A DNA stretch of 64,000 nucleotides, taken from NCBI GenBank assembly GCA_910575545.1, contig CAJTFH010000013.1, positions 1 through 64,000 on the forward strand, written 5' to 3'. Of this stretch, positions 8,730 through 18,679 are shown one piece after another. Position numbers and translations under genes: made by a program. The notes under the pieces were generated by a model. The model searched no databases. It had not been told where the DNA came from and was given only the letters and a program-made list of their open reading frames with translations. Origin of the DNA: Bacteroidales bacterium. GTDB taxonomy: Bacteria; Bacteroidota; Bacteroidia; Bacteroidales; Muribaculaceae. Every line of letters begins with the position of its first letter. Positions within the stretch are counted from its first letter, which is position 1.

Positions 8730-11414
8730 ATGGCAAAGAAGGTGGTGGAAACACCGTTGATGAAGCAGTATTTCGAGATGAAGCATAAGCATCCAGATGC
8801 GGTGCTTCTTTTCCGTGTTGGGGATTTCTATGAGACATTCTGCGACGATGCCATTACGGCTTCGGAGATTCTCGGTATCACACTGACCCGCCGTGCCAAC
8901 GGGTCGGTCTCGTCGATAGAGCTTGCCGGTTTCCCCCATCATGCCCTTGATACTTATCTGCCGAAATTAGTGCGCGCGGGGAAGCGTGTGGCCATCTGCG
9001 AACAGCTTGAGGATCCTAAGCTGACGAAAAAACTGGTGAAAAGGGGGATAACCGAGCTGGTTACCCCCGGTGTGGCCATGAACGACAATGTGCTTGACCA
9101 CCGGGAGAATAATTTCCTTGCTGCCGTGCATTTCTCCAAGGGGGGGGCGGTTGGAAAGGGGCTGGTGGGAGTGGCTTTCCTCGACATATCCACCGGGGAG
9201 TTCCTGACGGCTGAGGGCACTGCGGAGTATGTTGACAAACTGTTGGGGAATTTCGCCCCGAAGGAGGTGCTTGTGGAGCGTGGTAACAAGGGGCGGCTTG
9301 ATGAATCGTTTACGGGCCGTTATCTCGCTTTTGAACTTGAGGATTGGATTTTCACCGACCAGTCGGCCAACGACAGGTTGTTGAAACAGTTTGAGACATC
9401 GTCGCTCAAGGGGTTCGGAATCAACAAGATGCCGGCGGCGATAGTGGCGTCGGGTGCCATATTGCACTATCTTGATATAACGAAACATACCCGGATCGGG
9501 CATATATCGCGGCTTAGCCGAATCGAGGAGGATACGTTTGTGCGCCTCGACAAATTCACCATCCGTAACCTTGAGTTGCTCTGCTCGTTGGGTGAGGATG
9601 GAAAGAGCCTGCTCGACGTGATAGACAAGACGGTCAGCCCGATGGGCGCGCGAATGCTGCGCCGATGGGTGACATTCCCGTTGAAAGACCCCCAACTCAT
9701 CAATGACCGGCTTGACTGTGTGGAATATTTCTTCAAGAACCCCGGCGAGAGAGAGCTTCTGCGGGAGCAGCTTGAGCAGACCGGCGATCTGGAACGGCTG
9801 ATATCCAAGGTGGCGGCAGGGCGCATCACACCCCGTGAGGTTGTGCAGCTACGCCATGCCCTGACGGCTATGGAGCCGGTCAAGGAGGCGTTGATGCAGG
9901 CCGGTTCAGAGCCGCTCCGGGCGATAGGCGAGCAGATTAACCCTTGCGCGATGATGCGCGACCGCATTGCCCGGGAGATAGTTGAGGACGCTCCCAACCA
10001 GCTCAACCGTGGGAATGTGATCAAGCCCGGTGTTGACCAGGAGCTTGATGAGTTGCGCGAGATGGCTTTCCAGGGGAAAGACTATCTGCTGAAAGTGCAG
10101 CGCCGCGAGGTGGAGGCCACAGGTATTCCGAGCCTTAAGATAGGATATAACAATGTGTTCGGCTATTATATAGAAGTCACCAATACACATAAGGATAAAG
10201 TCCCGGCGGAGTGGATACGCAAGCAGACTCTGGTCAATGCCGAGCGTTATATCACCCAGGAGCTGAAGGAATATGAGGAGAAGATTCTGACGGCGCAGGA
10301 GCGTATTGAAATAATAGAGACGCGGCTCTACAACAACCTTGTGGCGGCATTGGCCGGTTATGTCACGGCAATCCAGGCCGATGCACATCTGGTTGCGCGG
10401 CTCGACTGCCTGTTGTCGCTGACGAGGGTGGCTTTGGAGAACCGTTATAACAGGCCGGTGGTTGATGATTCGTTGAAAATAGAAATCATAGAGGGGCGTC
10501 ATCCGGTTATTGAGAAAGAGCTGCCTGTAGGCACTCCGTATATCGCAAACACAGTGCGGCTTGATAACGACGACACCCAGGTGATGATGATTACCGGTCC
10601 GAACATGTCGGGTAAATCGGCGCTGCTGCGGTCGACTGCGCTGAATGTGCTTCTTGCCCAGATCGGGAGTTTCGTGGCTGCTGAATCCGCGCATATCGGT
10701 GTTGTTGACAAGATATTCACCCGTGTGGGGGCTTCAGACAATATTTCTTTGGGGGAATCGACCTTTATGGTCGAGATGAATGAGGCGGCATCTATTCTCA
10801 ATAACATGAGCCGCCGCTCACTGATTCTGTTCGACGAGCTGGGACGGGGGACTTCGACCTACGACGGCATTTCCATTGCCTGGGCCATTGTGGAGCATAT
10901 CAACCTCTCGCAGTTAAAACCCAAAACGCTTTTTGCCACGCACTACCATGAGCTTAACGAGATGGAGGAGGCATATCCCGGCGTTGTGAATTACAACGTG
11001 TCGGTGAAGGAAATAGACGGAAAGGTGGTGTTTATGCGGAAACTTGCACGTGGAGGGAGTGAACACAGTTTCGGCATACATGTGGCCAAACTGGCGGGGA
11101 TGCCGCGAAAGATAGTGGAGCGTGCCGCGGAAGTTTTGCGGCAGCTTGAGGCTGCCAACCGCCGCAGTTCTACGGCAGCAGCCGTTGATTCCACCGGGGA
11201 TAGTGCTGTGGCAAAAGCCCCGAAAGGGCAGCGGAGCGTTGCGATGCCTGCGATTGACGCTTCTTCGGGGATGCAACTGAGTTTTTTCCAGCTTGATGAC
11301 CCGATCCTGTCGCAGATACGCGATGAAATCCTTAATCTCGACATCAACAACCTTTCCCCCTTGCAAGCCCTCAATAAGCTCAGCGACATACGCGCCATTC
11401 TCACGGGGAAGTGA
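8730..11414 (+). CDS. mutS: DNA mismatch repair protein MutS
   Basis: Recognises base mismatches and small loops and starts mismatch repair. The N-terminal domain I (about residues 9-110) contains the mismatch-reading Phe-X-Glu within GDFYETF; core and lever domains follow. The C-terminal ATPase shows Walker [12 protein letters not shown] near 625, Walker [17 protein letters not shown] near 700 and the helix-turn-helix tail. At 894 residues it is a full-length MutS. Its domain I is nearly repeated inside the methylase-helicase at 50733-54212, which is the main reason to note this gene. It stands alone between the frd operon and slyD. Confidence 0.97.
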   Translation: MAKKVVETPLMKQYFEMKHKHPDAVLLFRVGDFYETFCDDAITASEILGITLTRRANGSVSSIELAGFPHHALDTYLPKLVRAGKRVAICEQLEDPKLTKKLVKRGITELVTPGVAMNDNVLDHRENNFLAAVHFSKGGAVGKGLVGVAFLDISTGEFLTAEGTAEYVDKLLGNFAPKEVLVERGNKGRLDESFTGRYLAFELEDWIFTDQSANDRLLKQFETSSLKGFGINKMPAAIVASGAILHYLDITKHTRIGHISRLSRIEEDTFVRLDKFTIRNLELLCSLGEDGKSLLDVIDKTVSPMGARMLRRWVTFPLKDPQLINDRLDCVEYFFKNPGERELLREQLEQTGDLERLISKVAAGRITPREVVQLRHALTAMEPVKEALMQAGSEPLRAIGEQINPCAMMRDRIAREIVEDAPNQLNRGNVIKPGVDQELDELREMAFQGKDYLLKVQRREVEATGIPSLKIGYNNVFGYYIEVTNTHKDKVPAEWIRKQTLVNAERYITQELKEYEEKILTAQERIEIIETRLYNNLVAALAGYVTAIQADAHLVARLDCLLSLTRVALENRYNRPVVDDSLKIEIIEGRHPVIEKELPVGTPYIANTVRLDNDDTQVMMITGPNMSGKSALLRSTALNVLLAQIGSFVAAESAHIGVVDKIFTRVGASDNISLGESTFMVEMNEAASILNNMSRRSLILFDELGRGTSTYDGISIAWAIVEHINLSQLKPKTLFATHYHELNEMEEAYPGVVNYNVSVKEIDGKVVFMRKLARGGSEHSFGIHVAKLAGMPRKIVERAAEVLRQLEAANRRSSTAAAVDSTGDSAVAKAPKGQRSVAMPAIDASSGMQLSFFQLDDPILSQIRDEILNLDINNLSPLQALNKLSDIRAILTGK

Positions 11415-11573
11415 TTATGATGCCATGTGACGTAAGGATTGGGTGGAAAGAATTGAATTGTAATGAGTAAAGTCGGTTACTTATGCTTGCGATGAGCTAT
11501 TTTGGCATGGTGTTTGTTGTATATACCATGGGGGATTGTGGAATTGATTATTAACGAAATATTTATTTGAATT

Positions 11574-12146
11574 ATGGAAAGAATTGAACCGGGGAAATAT
11601 GTTGAGCTGGGCTATGACCTTTATGCGGTTGAAGCCGACGGCAGCGAGAAGCTCGTGCATCAGACCGATGGCGAGGATCCTGAAAAGATTGTGTTCGGTG
11701 TCACACGGGGCATGATTGTACCTTTGGAGAAGGCCATAGAGGGTCTTGAAGCGGGTGGAAAGTTTAATGTGACCGCTACGGCAGAAGAGGCTTTCGGCCC
11801 ATATGATCCCGAACAGGTTGTTGAACTCGACCGCGATATTTTCATGGTTGACGGCAAGTTTGACGAAGAGGTGGTTAAGGCCGGGGCACTTGTGCCGATG
11901 ATGACTGCCGACGGCTATCGTATCAATGGCTTGGTCAAAGAGGTGTCAAACGGTAAAGTGAAGATGGATTTCAACCATCCGTTGGCCGGTAAGTCTGTGC
12001 GATTCGACGGCAAAATCCTCACAGTCCGCGATGCCACTCCTGAGGAAATACAGCCCGCACACGGATGTGGGTGCGGTTGCGACCACGACCATTGCGGCGA
12101 TCATGACCATGACCACTGCGGTTGCGGCGACGGCTGCTGCCATTGA
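11574..12146 (+). CDS. slyD: SlyD-like FKBP-type peptidyl-prolyl isomerase with metal-binding tail
   Basis: A cytoplasmic prolyl isomerase and chaperone. The FKBP part with its inserted flap covers residues 1-150 (start MERIEPGKYVELGYDLYAV; GMIVPLEKAIEGLEAGGKF; AEEAFGPYDPEQV). The final 30 residues are almost entirely His, Cys, Asp and Gly (HGCGCGCDHDHC and repeats), the nickel/zinc-binding tail typical of SlyD. Length 190 is normal. The 160 bases before it show nothing recognisable. Confidence 0.9.
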   Translation: MERIEPGKYVELGYDLYAVEADGSEKLVHQTDGEDPEKIVFGVTRGMIVPLEKAIEGLEAGGKFNVTATAEEAFGPYDPEQVVELDRDIFMVDGKFDEEVVKAGALVPMMTADGYRINGLVKEVSNGKVKMDFNHPLAGKSVRFDGKILTVRDATPEEIQPAHGCGCGCDHDHCGDHDHDHCGCGDGCCH

Positions 12147-12207
12147 TGCCGTAGGGCGACTCAAGATTCAGACAATCTCTTTAAGCAGCCTTAATTGATT
12201 TTTTGCT

Positions 12208-12268
12208 GTCGCGACAGGTCGCGACCCTACCAGCCACGGACAAGTGACGTCTGTGGCTGTTTGTGTTG
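12208..12268 (+). terminator. Terminator after slyD with a preceding palindrome
   Basis: CAGCCACGGAC (12231-12241) pairs with GTCTGTGGCTG (12249-12259, one G-T pair), followed by TTTGTGTT. Just before it is the palindrome TGTCGCGACA (12208-12217) and a second GTCGCGAC copy. Confidence 0.55.
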
Positions 12269-12349
12269 AAGGGTACGGAAACTTTTGGAGGGTGGCGTGT
12301 GTTATGAAAGTGATGTGAAACCCATCGGAATATGTGTAACTAAAAATTT

Positions 12350-12562
12350 ATGGATATGAAACTATTTGAGAATGCCGGACAGCGGGAAATCGAAGGATTG
12401 GTGAGGGTTGAAGATGAAATCCGCAGACATGAAAGACGCGAGCGGCTGCATATGGTGTTGATTGCCGGCCTTGGCATGATGGTGGTCGCTTCGTTCTTTG
12501 CCGGCCATTGCGCTAACCGTGCGGTCAGGCGTTATCGCCGTCTGCACCGGAAAGCCAAATAA
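12350..12562 (+). CDS. Small single-pass membrane protein of unknown function
   Basis: A 70-residue protein: an acidic and basic N-terminal helix (QREIEGLVRVEDEIRRHERRER), one membrane span (LHMVLIAGLGMMVVASFFAG, about 34-53) and a strongly basic tail (RRYRRLHRKAK). By the positive-inside rule the tail is cytoplasmic. No family recognised. It precedes the outer-membrane-barrel gene by 52 bases and may share its transcript. Confidence 0.6.
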   Translation: MDMKLFENAGQREIEGLVRVEDEIRRHERRERLHMVLIAGLGMMVVASFFAGHCANRAVRRYRRLHRKAK

Positions 12563-12614
12563 CCGCTCGTTAAGTGGTGGAATTTGCGTATTTTTGCGGC
12601 AGATATACTGCCAA

Positions 12615-13700
12615 ATGAAAAAACGTAGTTTTAACATTGAAATTCTGATGCCATGCTTGCGCCTGTTTCTGGTTGCCGGCATGGCATTGCTGTGGCCTTT
12701 TACGGAATCCGGCGCACAGAGGGTGACATGGAGCATTGATTTCGGGTCAGTTTTTGATAACCGGGAGGGGGATCACAGCTATACACCGACGGAGACATAT
12801 TTCTTCACCAATCTGGCGCCTGAAATAGGTCTGGAACTTGGGGAAAGGGACCGGATTGCCGGGGGGGTGGTGTGGAACCAGCCTATTGGGCGCGAATGGA
12901 AAGGGGCGCGGGTGTCGCCTACGCTTTATTGGCGCCATCATGCCAGGCGCTGGTCTATGTCGATGGGTATGTTTCCGCGAACCCAATTGCGCGAGGTGCT
13001 GCCCGGTTTTCTGTGGTGTGATTCGTTGACTTATTTCCAACGGAATATCCGTGGTGCGCTGGTGCAGTATCATTCCCGGTCGGCATTTATCGATTTCTAT
13101 CTCGACTGGCGGCAGATGCAGACCGAAACTGAGAGAGAGGCGTTTAATATCGTGTTCCACGGGCAGTGGCATCCGGGGGCCGGACGTTTTTTCGTGGGCG
13201 GACATGCGATGATGAACCATTTCGCCCTTACGAAGCATTCTCCGGCCGACCAGCATATTGTTGATAATTTTCTTGTCAACCCTTATGTGGGTGTCGATTT
13301 CAGCGGGGCAACGGCGTTAGACAGTCTGAGGGTGCGCGCCGGGGCGGTGATGACCATCGAGCGTAACCGCGCGCATGATTATTGGTCGGCTCCCGGCGGT
13401 GGATGGTTTGATGTGGTGGCCGAATGGCGGTGGCTCGGTGTTAAGAACTCATTTTATATCGGCGGCAAGCTGTTGCCGAGCTATAGTGAGTTCGGGTCGC
13501 AGCTCTACCAGGGTGAACCGTTCTACAGTTCGCCGTTTTATAACCGCACGGATGTATATGCGCGGATAGTGAGCAACCGTTTGGTCGACCTTGAGGCTTC
13601 GCTCGATTTCAATGTGGCCAAAGGGAGCTTTATTTTCTACCAACGGTTGTTGCTTAGGGTTTATGTTGGAGGAGGAAAGAAGATAAGAATCAAGAAATAA
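12615..13700 (+). CDS. Putative outer-membrane beta-barrel protein
   Basis: A 361-residue exported protein. I start it at 12615 (MKKRSFNIEILMPCLRLFL), which gives a proper signal peptide; an earlier TTG-type start would overlap the preceding small gene. The mature part alternates aromatic and polar residues in amphipathic strands (NSFYIGGKLLPSYSEFG, FIFYQRLLLRVYVGG), ending in a basic tail. This suggests a barrel, but no named family is recognised. Its last codons (KKIRIKK) and the stop lie inside the left arm of a 36-base-stem hairpin, so the termination structure has shaped the C-terminus. It converges on the acid phosphatase gene. Confidence 0.6.
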   Translation: MKKRSFNIEILMPCLRLFLVAGMALLWPFTESGAQRVTWSIDFGSVFDNREGDHSYTPTETYFFTNLAPEIGLELGERDRIAGGVVWNQPIGREWKGARVSPTLYWRHHARRWSMSMGMFPRTQLREVLPGFLWCDSLTYFQRNIRGALVQYHSRSAFIDFYLDWRQMQTETEREAFNIVFHGQWHPGAGRFFVGGHAMMNHFALTKHSPADQHIVDNFLVNPYVGVDFSGATALDSLRVRAGAVMTIERNRAHDYWSAPGGGWFDVVAEWRWLGVKNSFYIGGKLLPSYSEFGSQLYQGEPFYSSPFYNRTDVYARIVSNRLVDLEASLDFNVAKGSFIFYQRLLLRVYVGGGKKIRIKK

Positions 13701-13768
13701 GAAGTGGGAAAATCACCGGCTTCGGCGCCGAGGCCGGTGATTTTCCCACTTCTTATTTCTTGGTTCTT
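13685..13768. terminator. Very long bidirectional terminator hairpin
   Basis: Bases 13685-13720 pair with 13733-13768, a 36-base stem with one mismatch, around a 12-base loop that itself contains CGGCGCCG. It lies between two convergent genes and overlaps the last five codons of the rightward one. The right arm runs into TTCTTGG/TTCTTGA repeats (13757-13780). Confidence 0.85.
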
Positions 13769-13793
13769 GGTTCTTGATTCTCGCGCCTCGTGC

Positions 13794-15092
13794 CTATTTG
13801 ATTGCATCGTAGGCGGCGAGGGCTTGCTCGAAGCGGGCGGCGAGGTCGGCCATGCTGTAGAGTCCGTCGGCATTTTTTTCAAGACCTTTCAGGGTGAGTG
13901 GATAGATCATGGGGGGATTGTCGAGGCCGAGAAGTTCCATGTTGCGGAGCTGGTCGACAGACTGGTAGACGATGTTTATGTCGGCATATTCTTCGCCGTC
14001 GGGGCCGATGAATTTCTCGACCACTATCTTTGACCCGATGGGGGTTTTCTTCTCGATGGCATTGGGCAGTTCGTATTCTTCCACTCCCAGGGCGGTGGCT
14101 ACGCTTGATAGGTTGCTGTCGTGGCCAACAAGGAATGTGAATTTGCGGTCGGGTGAGCGCAGTTCGTCATACATGTATTGAATCAGCGGGTTTGCCACGT
14201 TTACGGCCACAATCGGGGCTGTGAACAGCACATCCTGGTAGGTGTCTTTGATGTTGGCGATTTGCGCCCATTGGTCGCGTGTGAGGTTCTTGCCGAATGC
14301 TGCTTTCACGCTGTCGGGTTCCTCGTAATACTGGAGGATGAAGGCGTCTGATGCGCTGTTGAGCTCTTTCATTGCCGAGCCTGCTTTCATGTGTGGTTCA
14401 GCCCATTTCTCAAGCACTATTTCGGTGTTGTAGTTGTCGAGGGCTTTGAGTTTGGGGTCGTTCTCTTTTTTCATCGGGGAGTTGTCAACGTCGAGCACCT
14501 CGGTAATCAGGGCGTAGTCAGGCGCGATTTCCTCATTGATTCCCACGATTCCTTTTTTGCCACCCATGGCGTTGATCTGTGCCATTGCTTCGGCCACGAA
14601 TTCGGGGCTTGCTTTGGTCAGCTGGGGGTTGAATAACGGATCCATTTTGCTGGGGGTGTAGCGGTGGTTGACGCGCACTCCTCCGACGGGCATGAATCCG
14701 GAGGTGAAGTATTGTGCCGTGGCTATGCAACGTTGCATTGAGTTTGCAATGACGTTGAGGTCGTCGGCAGTGGGGACGTAGTTTTCAGGGAACATGCCTG
14801 CGTCTACGAGCCATTTGCGGAAATACTGGCCCATCATGGTTTCCAATGCCCCTCCGCGCGAGGTGAGTTCGCTTTTCCCGGCGCTCCATTCGGTCCACTG
14901 GTGCGGGGTCATGCGCCCGAGGTCGCTTTTGCTGTCGGATAGCGGGGAGCGGATGTTGTGGCGGCTCAGCACTACTGCTTCCTTGAGTTTGTATTTGTTT
15001 TTGAAATCCTGGCTTCGCTGGGCTTGTGCCGATGCCAGCGACGGCGCCCCAAGGGAGAGAAGGGCGATTGCTGTGATGAGAATACCTTTCAT
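13794..15092 (-). CDS. Histidine acid phosphatase (phytase/AppA-like)
   Basis: An exported phosphomonoesterase of the histidine acid phosphatase branch of the phosphoglycerate mutase-like superfamily. After a signal peptide (residues 1-22, ending ASAQA) comes the catalytic RHNIRSP (RHxxRxP) near residue 44 with the phosphorylated histidine, and the proton-donor motif GHDSN near residue 325. Length 432 is normal. Substrate cannot be read from sequence; phytate or sugar phosphates are possible. It is divergently placed from a porin gene across 281 bases, suggesting a shared phosphate-related regulator and a joint role: release phosphate outside, then take it in. Confidence 0.85.
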   Translation of the reverse strand: MKGILITAIALLSLGAPSLASAQAQRSQDFKNKYKLKEAVVLSRHNIRSPLSDSKSDLGRMTPHQWTEWSAGKSELTSRGGALETMMGQYFRKWLVDAGMFPENYVPTADDLNVIANSMQRCIATAQYFTSGFMPVGGVRVNHRYTPSKMDPLFNPQLTKASPEFVAEAMAQINAMGGKKGIVGINEEIAPDYALITEVLDVDNSPMKKENDPKLKALDNYNTEIVLEKWAEPHMKAGSAMKELNSASDAFILQYYEEPDSVKAAFGKNLTRDQWAQIANIKDTYQDVLFTAPIVAVNVANPLIQYMYDELRSPDRKFTFLVGHDSNLSSVATALGVEEYELPNAIEKKTPIGSKIVVEKFIGPDGEEYADINIVYQSVDQLRNMELLGLDNPPMIYPLTLKGLEKNADGLYSMADLAARFEQALAAYDAIK

Positions 15093-15373
15093 ATAAATGT
15101 TTGTGTGAAGGTTAGTTTTAAATGAGATTAGTTAAGGGATAGTCTTTTTCGCATGATTGTCATCGCAATATTCAAAACAGGTGCGGATTGAAAAAGTTTG
15201 CATGGTTGAAAGATTTATTTGCAAAAGTGTTAATGTTGCTGAACTAACCGGTCTGTTGCTATGTTGGAAATGCAGATAGTCTTTTTCAACACGACAGGGT
15301 CGACAGGCAACAGGAAGGCCGGCCGATATCGCTTTTTCAACTATTTACGTTGTTCTAAAAATTCTTCTACGTC

Positions 15374-16546
15374 ATGAGAAACTTGACATTGGCAGCAGCC
15401 GCGGCGCTGTCTCTTGCATTTGGCGCATTCAGCGCCGAGGCCCAGGACGAGCCTAAATTTTCAGTTAAACCAACCGGGCGGGTATTGATGGACGGTGCGG
15501 TGTATATGCCAGATGGCAAAGGTTTTGCCGACGGGGTTGCTCTGCCGGATATCAGACTTGGCGCCAAGGCGAGTTACGGCAAATGGGCGGCCAAGATCGA
15601 TATAGGCTTCGGTTTCGGCAAATTGAGCTTCAAGGATGTGTTCATGCAATATAATTTCAACCAATATAATTTTCTACGTCTGGGTTATTTCGTGCACCAG
15701 TTCGGATTGAATGCGGCCACTTCAAGCTCTATGAAGCCTGCTATGGAGGCGCCGATTACCGATACGTTCTTCAATGCCACGGGTAGGAATCTTGGTGTGA
15801 TGTATGTCTACGACAAGGATAAGTTCTTCCTTGGTGTGAGTGGAATAGTCGGTGGCACATCAATGACTTCACCGTCTAATGAACAGGGAAAGGTGAGCAT
15901 CGGCGCCTTGAACAGGTTTGTCTACCGCCCGTTCCATGGCGATGGCTTGATTACCCAGGTGGGTATTTCGCTGTGGTATCAGTCGGCTTTCCACAAACGG
16001 ATTGAAAACGAGGATGGCGACATGGTTGTTTCGCCGGGATTTTTCGACTATTCGGCAGGTTTCCCTACGAGGGTGTGCAAGGTGAGCATGTTGGGTGCAG
16101 ATGTAGACCATGCAAAGGGCGTTTTCAAGCTGTCGCCTGAGATTGTTGTGGCAAAAGACCGGGTGGCTCTTGAAGGGCAGTATTATTATATGAACATAGG
16201 CCGCTCAACGGGCTACTCCAACTACCGTGCGCAGGGTGTCTACGGATTGCTGCGCGGTCTGCTTATCGGTGACGGTTATGGCTATTCGCATGGCGACGCA
16301 GGATTGGCAACTCCTGCCCCTGGTTCGTTGGAGATGATTTTGGGATATAACTACACTGACGCCAATTGTGGCAAGGCCGGCATCTACGGCGGTCGCTCGA
16401 ATGATTATTCGGTGACGTTGAACTATTATTTCAACAAGTATGTGCTTGCTCGTTTGCGCTACTCGTATACTGATGTGCATGACAGCGCTGTGATGCATAA
16501 CCGCCATGTCAATACGATACAGGCCCGAATACAGTTCCTGTTTTAA
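15374..16546 (+). CDS. OprO/OprP-like porin
   Basis: A 390-residue outer-membrane channel: signal peptide (MRNLTLAAAAALSLAFGAFS), then amphipathic strands with porin-type segments (KASYGKWAAKIDIGFGFGKL, QYNFLRLGYFVHQFG, YYFNKYVLARLRYSY) and a C-terminal phenylalanine (QARIQFLF), the signal for barrel assembly. The pattern GRVLMDGAVYMPD, then LPDIRLGAKASYGKW resembles phosphate-selective porins O and P. Paired head to head with the acid phosphatase, so phosphate or organophosphate uptake is a reasonable inference, not shown. The 281-base divergent region contains no clear TAnnTTTG. Confidence 0.75.
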   Translation: MRNLTLAAAAALSLAFGAFSAEAQDEPKFSVKPTGRVLMDGAVYMPDGKGFADGVALPDIRLGAKASYGKWAAKIDIGFGFGKLSFKDVFMQYNFNQYNFLRLGYFVHQFGLNAATSSSMKPAMEAPITDTFFNATGRNLGVMYVYDKDKFFLGVSGIVGGTSMTSPSNEQGKVSIGALNRFVYRPFHGDGLITQVGISLWYQSAFHKRIENEDGDMVVSPGFFDYSAGFPTRVCKVSMLGADVDHAKGVFKLSPEIVVAKDRVALEGQYYYMNIGRSTGYSNYRAQGVYGLLRGLLIGDGYGYSHGDAGLATPAPGSLEMILGYNYTDANCGKAGIYGGRSNDYSVTLNYYFNKYVLARLRYSYTDVHDSAVMHNRHVNTIQARIQFLF

Positions 16547-16594
16547 GAAGGGCCGGTTTAACCAGTTGGCCTGGATAGACTGGTTTGCAAAAAA

Positions 16595-16770
16595 AGAGGG
16601 TGTGTCATAATGGCTCATCTGGGTCGTCGCCCGAGGGCTTCGGGTTCGGTCATTGACCTTAGTCAACTCCCTTCACCCTCACCCTCAGGCTCCTACCATC
16701 TGAACCATTCTGACAGCACCCTCTCCATCCGGATGCCAAAAAGGCGTTGGTCGAATTTCGACACAACGCC
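16595..16770. repeat. 176-base dispersed repeat, copy 1 (MITE-like)
   Basis: Matches 37455-37630 with two differences in 176 bases (T/G at 16608 and A/C at 16739). The first 130 bases (16595-16724) are bounded by imperfect inverted repeats: AGAGGGTG and CACCCTCT at the ends, with TGTCATAATGG against CCATTCTGACA inside. The other 46 bases contain a terminator-like hairpin. It lies between the convergent ends of the porin and rpsA. Confidence 0.9.
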
Positions 16771-16777
16771 TTTTTTT
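16738..16777. terminator. Bidirectional terminator between porin and rpsA
   Basis: AAAAAGGCGTTG pairs with CAACGCCTTTTT, with an inner GTCGAA/TTCGAC stem. A residues on one side and T residues on the other allow termination in both directions. It is part of the dispersed repeat; in the other copy the T run is lost. Confidence 0.8.
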
Positions 16778-16794
16778 GTTGGGTTGGAAATGGA

Positions 16795-18579
16795 TCAGGC
16801 TTTGCCTGAGAGTTTCTCTTTGAGGGCTGCAAGGGCTTCGATGTCGCCGAGGGTTGTTTTCTCGACTGCGGGCTGCGCAATGGCGGGAGCTTCCTCTTTG
16901 CGAGGTGCGCGTTTGGCCTTGCGGGCTTCAGCTTTCTCTGCTTTTGCTTCATCTTCAAAGATGCGGCTGTGGCTGAGGATGATGCGCTTGCTGTCTTTGT
17001 TGAATTCGATTACCTTGAAGTCGAGTTTCTCGTCGACTTTGGCCTGTGAGCCGTCTTCCTTGACGAGGTGTTTTGGGGTAGCGAACCCTTCAACACCGTA
17101 GGGGAGCTGGATAACAGCGCCTTTGTCGAGCATTTCGACGATGGTTCCGGGATGAACAGAGCCGACGGTGAATACGGTCTCAAATACGTCCCAGGGATTC
17201 TCTTCGAGCTGTTTGTGACCCAAAGAGAGGCGACGGTTGTCTTTGTCGATTTCGAGAACGATAACTTCGATGTCTGCACCAATCTGGGTGAATTCAGAGG
17301 GGTGTTTGACTTTCTTGGTCCACGAGAGGTCGGAGATGTGGATGAGGCCGTCAACGCCTTCTTCGATTTCAACGAATACACCGAAGTTTGTGAAGTTGCG
17401 CACTTTGGCGGTGTGTTTCGAGCCGACGGGGTATTTCTCTTCGATATCCTGCCAGGGATCCTGTTTGAGCTGTTTGATGCCGAGGCTCATCTTGCGCTCG
17501 TCGCGGTCGAGAGTGAGCACAACGGCTTCCACTTCGTCGCCGACTTTCATGAAGTCCTGGGCGCTGCGGAGGTGCTGGCTCCACGACATTTCGCTTACGT
17601 GGATGAGACCTTCTACGCCGGGAGCGACTTCAACGAATGCACCGTAGTCAGCCATGACGACAACGCGGCCATTGACTTTGTCGCCCACTTTGATGTCGGC
17701 AGCGAGAGCATCCCAGGGATGGGGCTGGAGCTGCTTGAGACCGAGGGCGATACGTTTCTTCTCGTCGTCGAAGTCGAGGATAACCACGTTGAGCTTCTGG
17801 TCGAGGCTGACAACTTCTTCGGGGTGGTTTACGCGGCCCCAAGAAAGGTCTGTGATGTGTATGAGACCGTCGACACCACCCAGGTCGATGAATACACCGT
17901 AGGAAGTGATGTTTTTAACGGTTCCCTCAAGCACCTGGCCTTTTTCGAGTTTGGAGATGATTTCGCGTTTCTGCTGCTCGAGTTCGGCTTCGATGAGAGC
18001 TTTGTGGCTGACAACCACGTTTTTGAATTCGGGGTTGATTTTAACAACCTTGAATTCCATGGTCTTGCCAACGAAGATATCATAGTCGCGGATGGGTTTG
18101 ACGTCGATTTGAGATCCGGGGAGGAAAGCCTCTATACCGAACACATCGACAATCATGCCGCCTTTTGTGCGGCATTTGATGAATCCTTTGATGATTTCGT
18201 CGTTTTCCAGAGCCTGGTTTACGCGCTCCCAAGAGCGAGATGCGCGGGCTTTGCGGTGAGAGAGGATGAGCTGGCCTTTCTTATCCTCCTGGTTTTCGAT
18301 GAACACCTCGACAACGTCGCCGACTTTGATGTCGGGGTTGTAGCGGAATTCGTTCATCGGGATGATGCCGTCAGACTTGTAGCCGATGTTAACCACAGCT
18401 TCGCGTTTGTTGAGCGCGATGATGGTACCTTCGATTACATCTTTGTCTTTAACGGTGTTGAGCGATTCATCGTAGGTTTTGGTGAGTTCCTCACGCGATT
18501 TGTCGCTCTTGTTTTCGCCTTTTTCATAGGCATCCCAATCGAAATCGGCGATTGGAGAGTTTTTAACTTCTTCAGTCAT
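16795..18579 (-). CDS. rpsA: 30S ribosomal protein S1
   Basis: Binds messenger RNA on the small ribosomal subunit and helps start translation, which matters in Bacteroidota because most genes lack a strong Shine-Dalgarno site. Six S1 RNA-binding domains can be counted (starting near KDVIEGTIIALN, DEIIKGFIKC, GQVLEGTVKN, GDKVNGRVVV, GSKHTAKVRN and GSVHPGTIVE); domains 3-5 keep the typical VDGLIHI.DLSW strand. The C-terminal extension after the sixth domain is Lys/Glu/Ala-rich. Length 594 fits the family. It has its own promoter (18680-18710) and a leader of about 95 bases. Confidence 0.96.
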   Translation of the reverse strand: MTEEVKNSPIADFDWDAYEKGENKSDKSREELTKTYDESLNTVKDKDVIEGTIIALNKREAVVNIGYKSDGIIPMNEFRYNPDIKVGDVVEVFIENQEDKKGQLILSHRKARASRSWERVNQALENDEIIKGFIKCRTKGGMIVDVFGIEAFLPGSQIDVKPIRDYDIFVGKTMEFKVVKINPEFKNVVVSHKALIEAELEQQKREIISKLEKGQVLEGTVKNITSYGVFIDLGGVDGLIHITDLSWGRVNHPEEVVSLDQKLNVVILDFDDEKKRIALGLKQLQPHPWDALAADIKVGDKVNGRVVVMADYGAFVEVAPGVEGLIHVSEMSWSQHLRSAQDFMKVGDEVEAVVLTLDRDERKMSLGIKQLKQDPWQDIEEKYPVGSKHTAKVRNFTNFGVFVEIEEGVDGLIHISDLSWTKKVKHPSEFTQIGADIEVIVLEIDKDNRRLSLGHKQLEENPWDVFETVFTVGSVHPGTIVEMLDKGAVIQLPYGVEGFATPKHLVKEDGSQAKVDEKLDFKVIEFNKDSKRIILSHSRIFEDEAKAEKAEARKAKRAPRKEEAPAIAQPAVEKTTLGDIEALAALKEKLSGKA

Positions 18580-18679
18580 TGAAAAAACAGGTTAATAAAT
18601 ATGTTAATTAAAGTCTCATACGCAGACGGTTACACCGACGTGGCGGCGCACTTCGCCCGAGTAGCCCCGAAAGGCGCTG

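Noticed and set aside
12178-12232. GTCGCGAC repeats as a riboswitch or origin
   Set aside because: Only two short palindromic copies; no conserved aptamer core or DnaA-box cluster is visible.
17068-18582. 504-codon open frame opposite rpsA
   Set aside because: It mirrors the ribosomal protein S1 gene exactly; its acidic low-complexity translation (FDEH..VD) is the complement of S1 codons, with no start context or family likeness.
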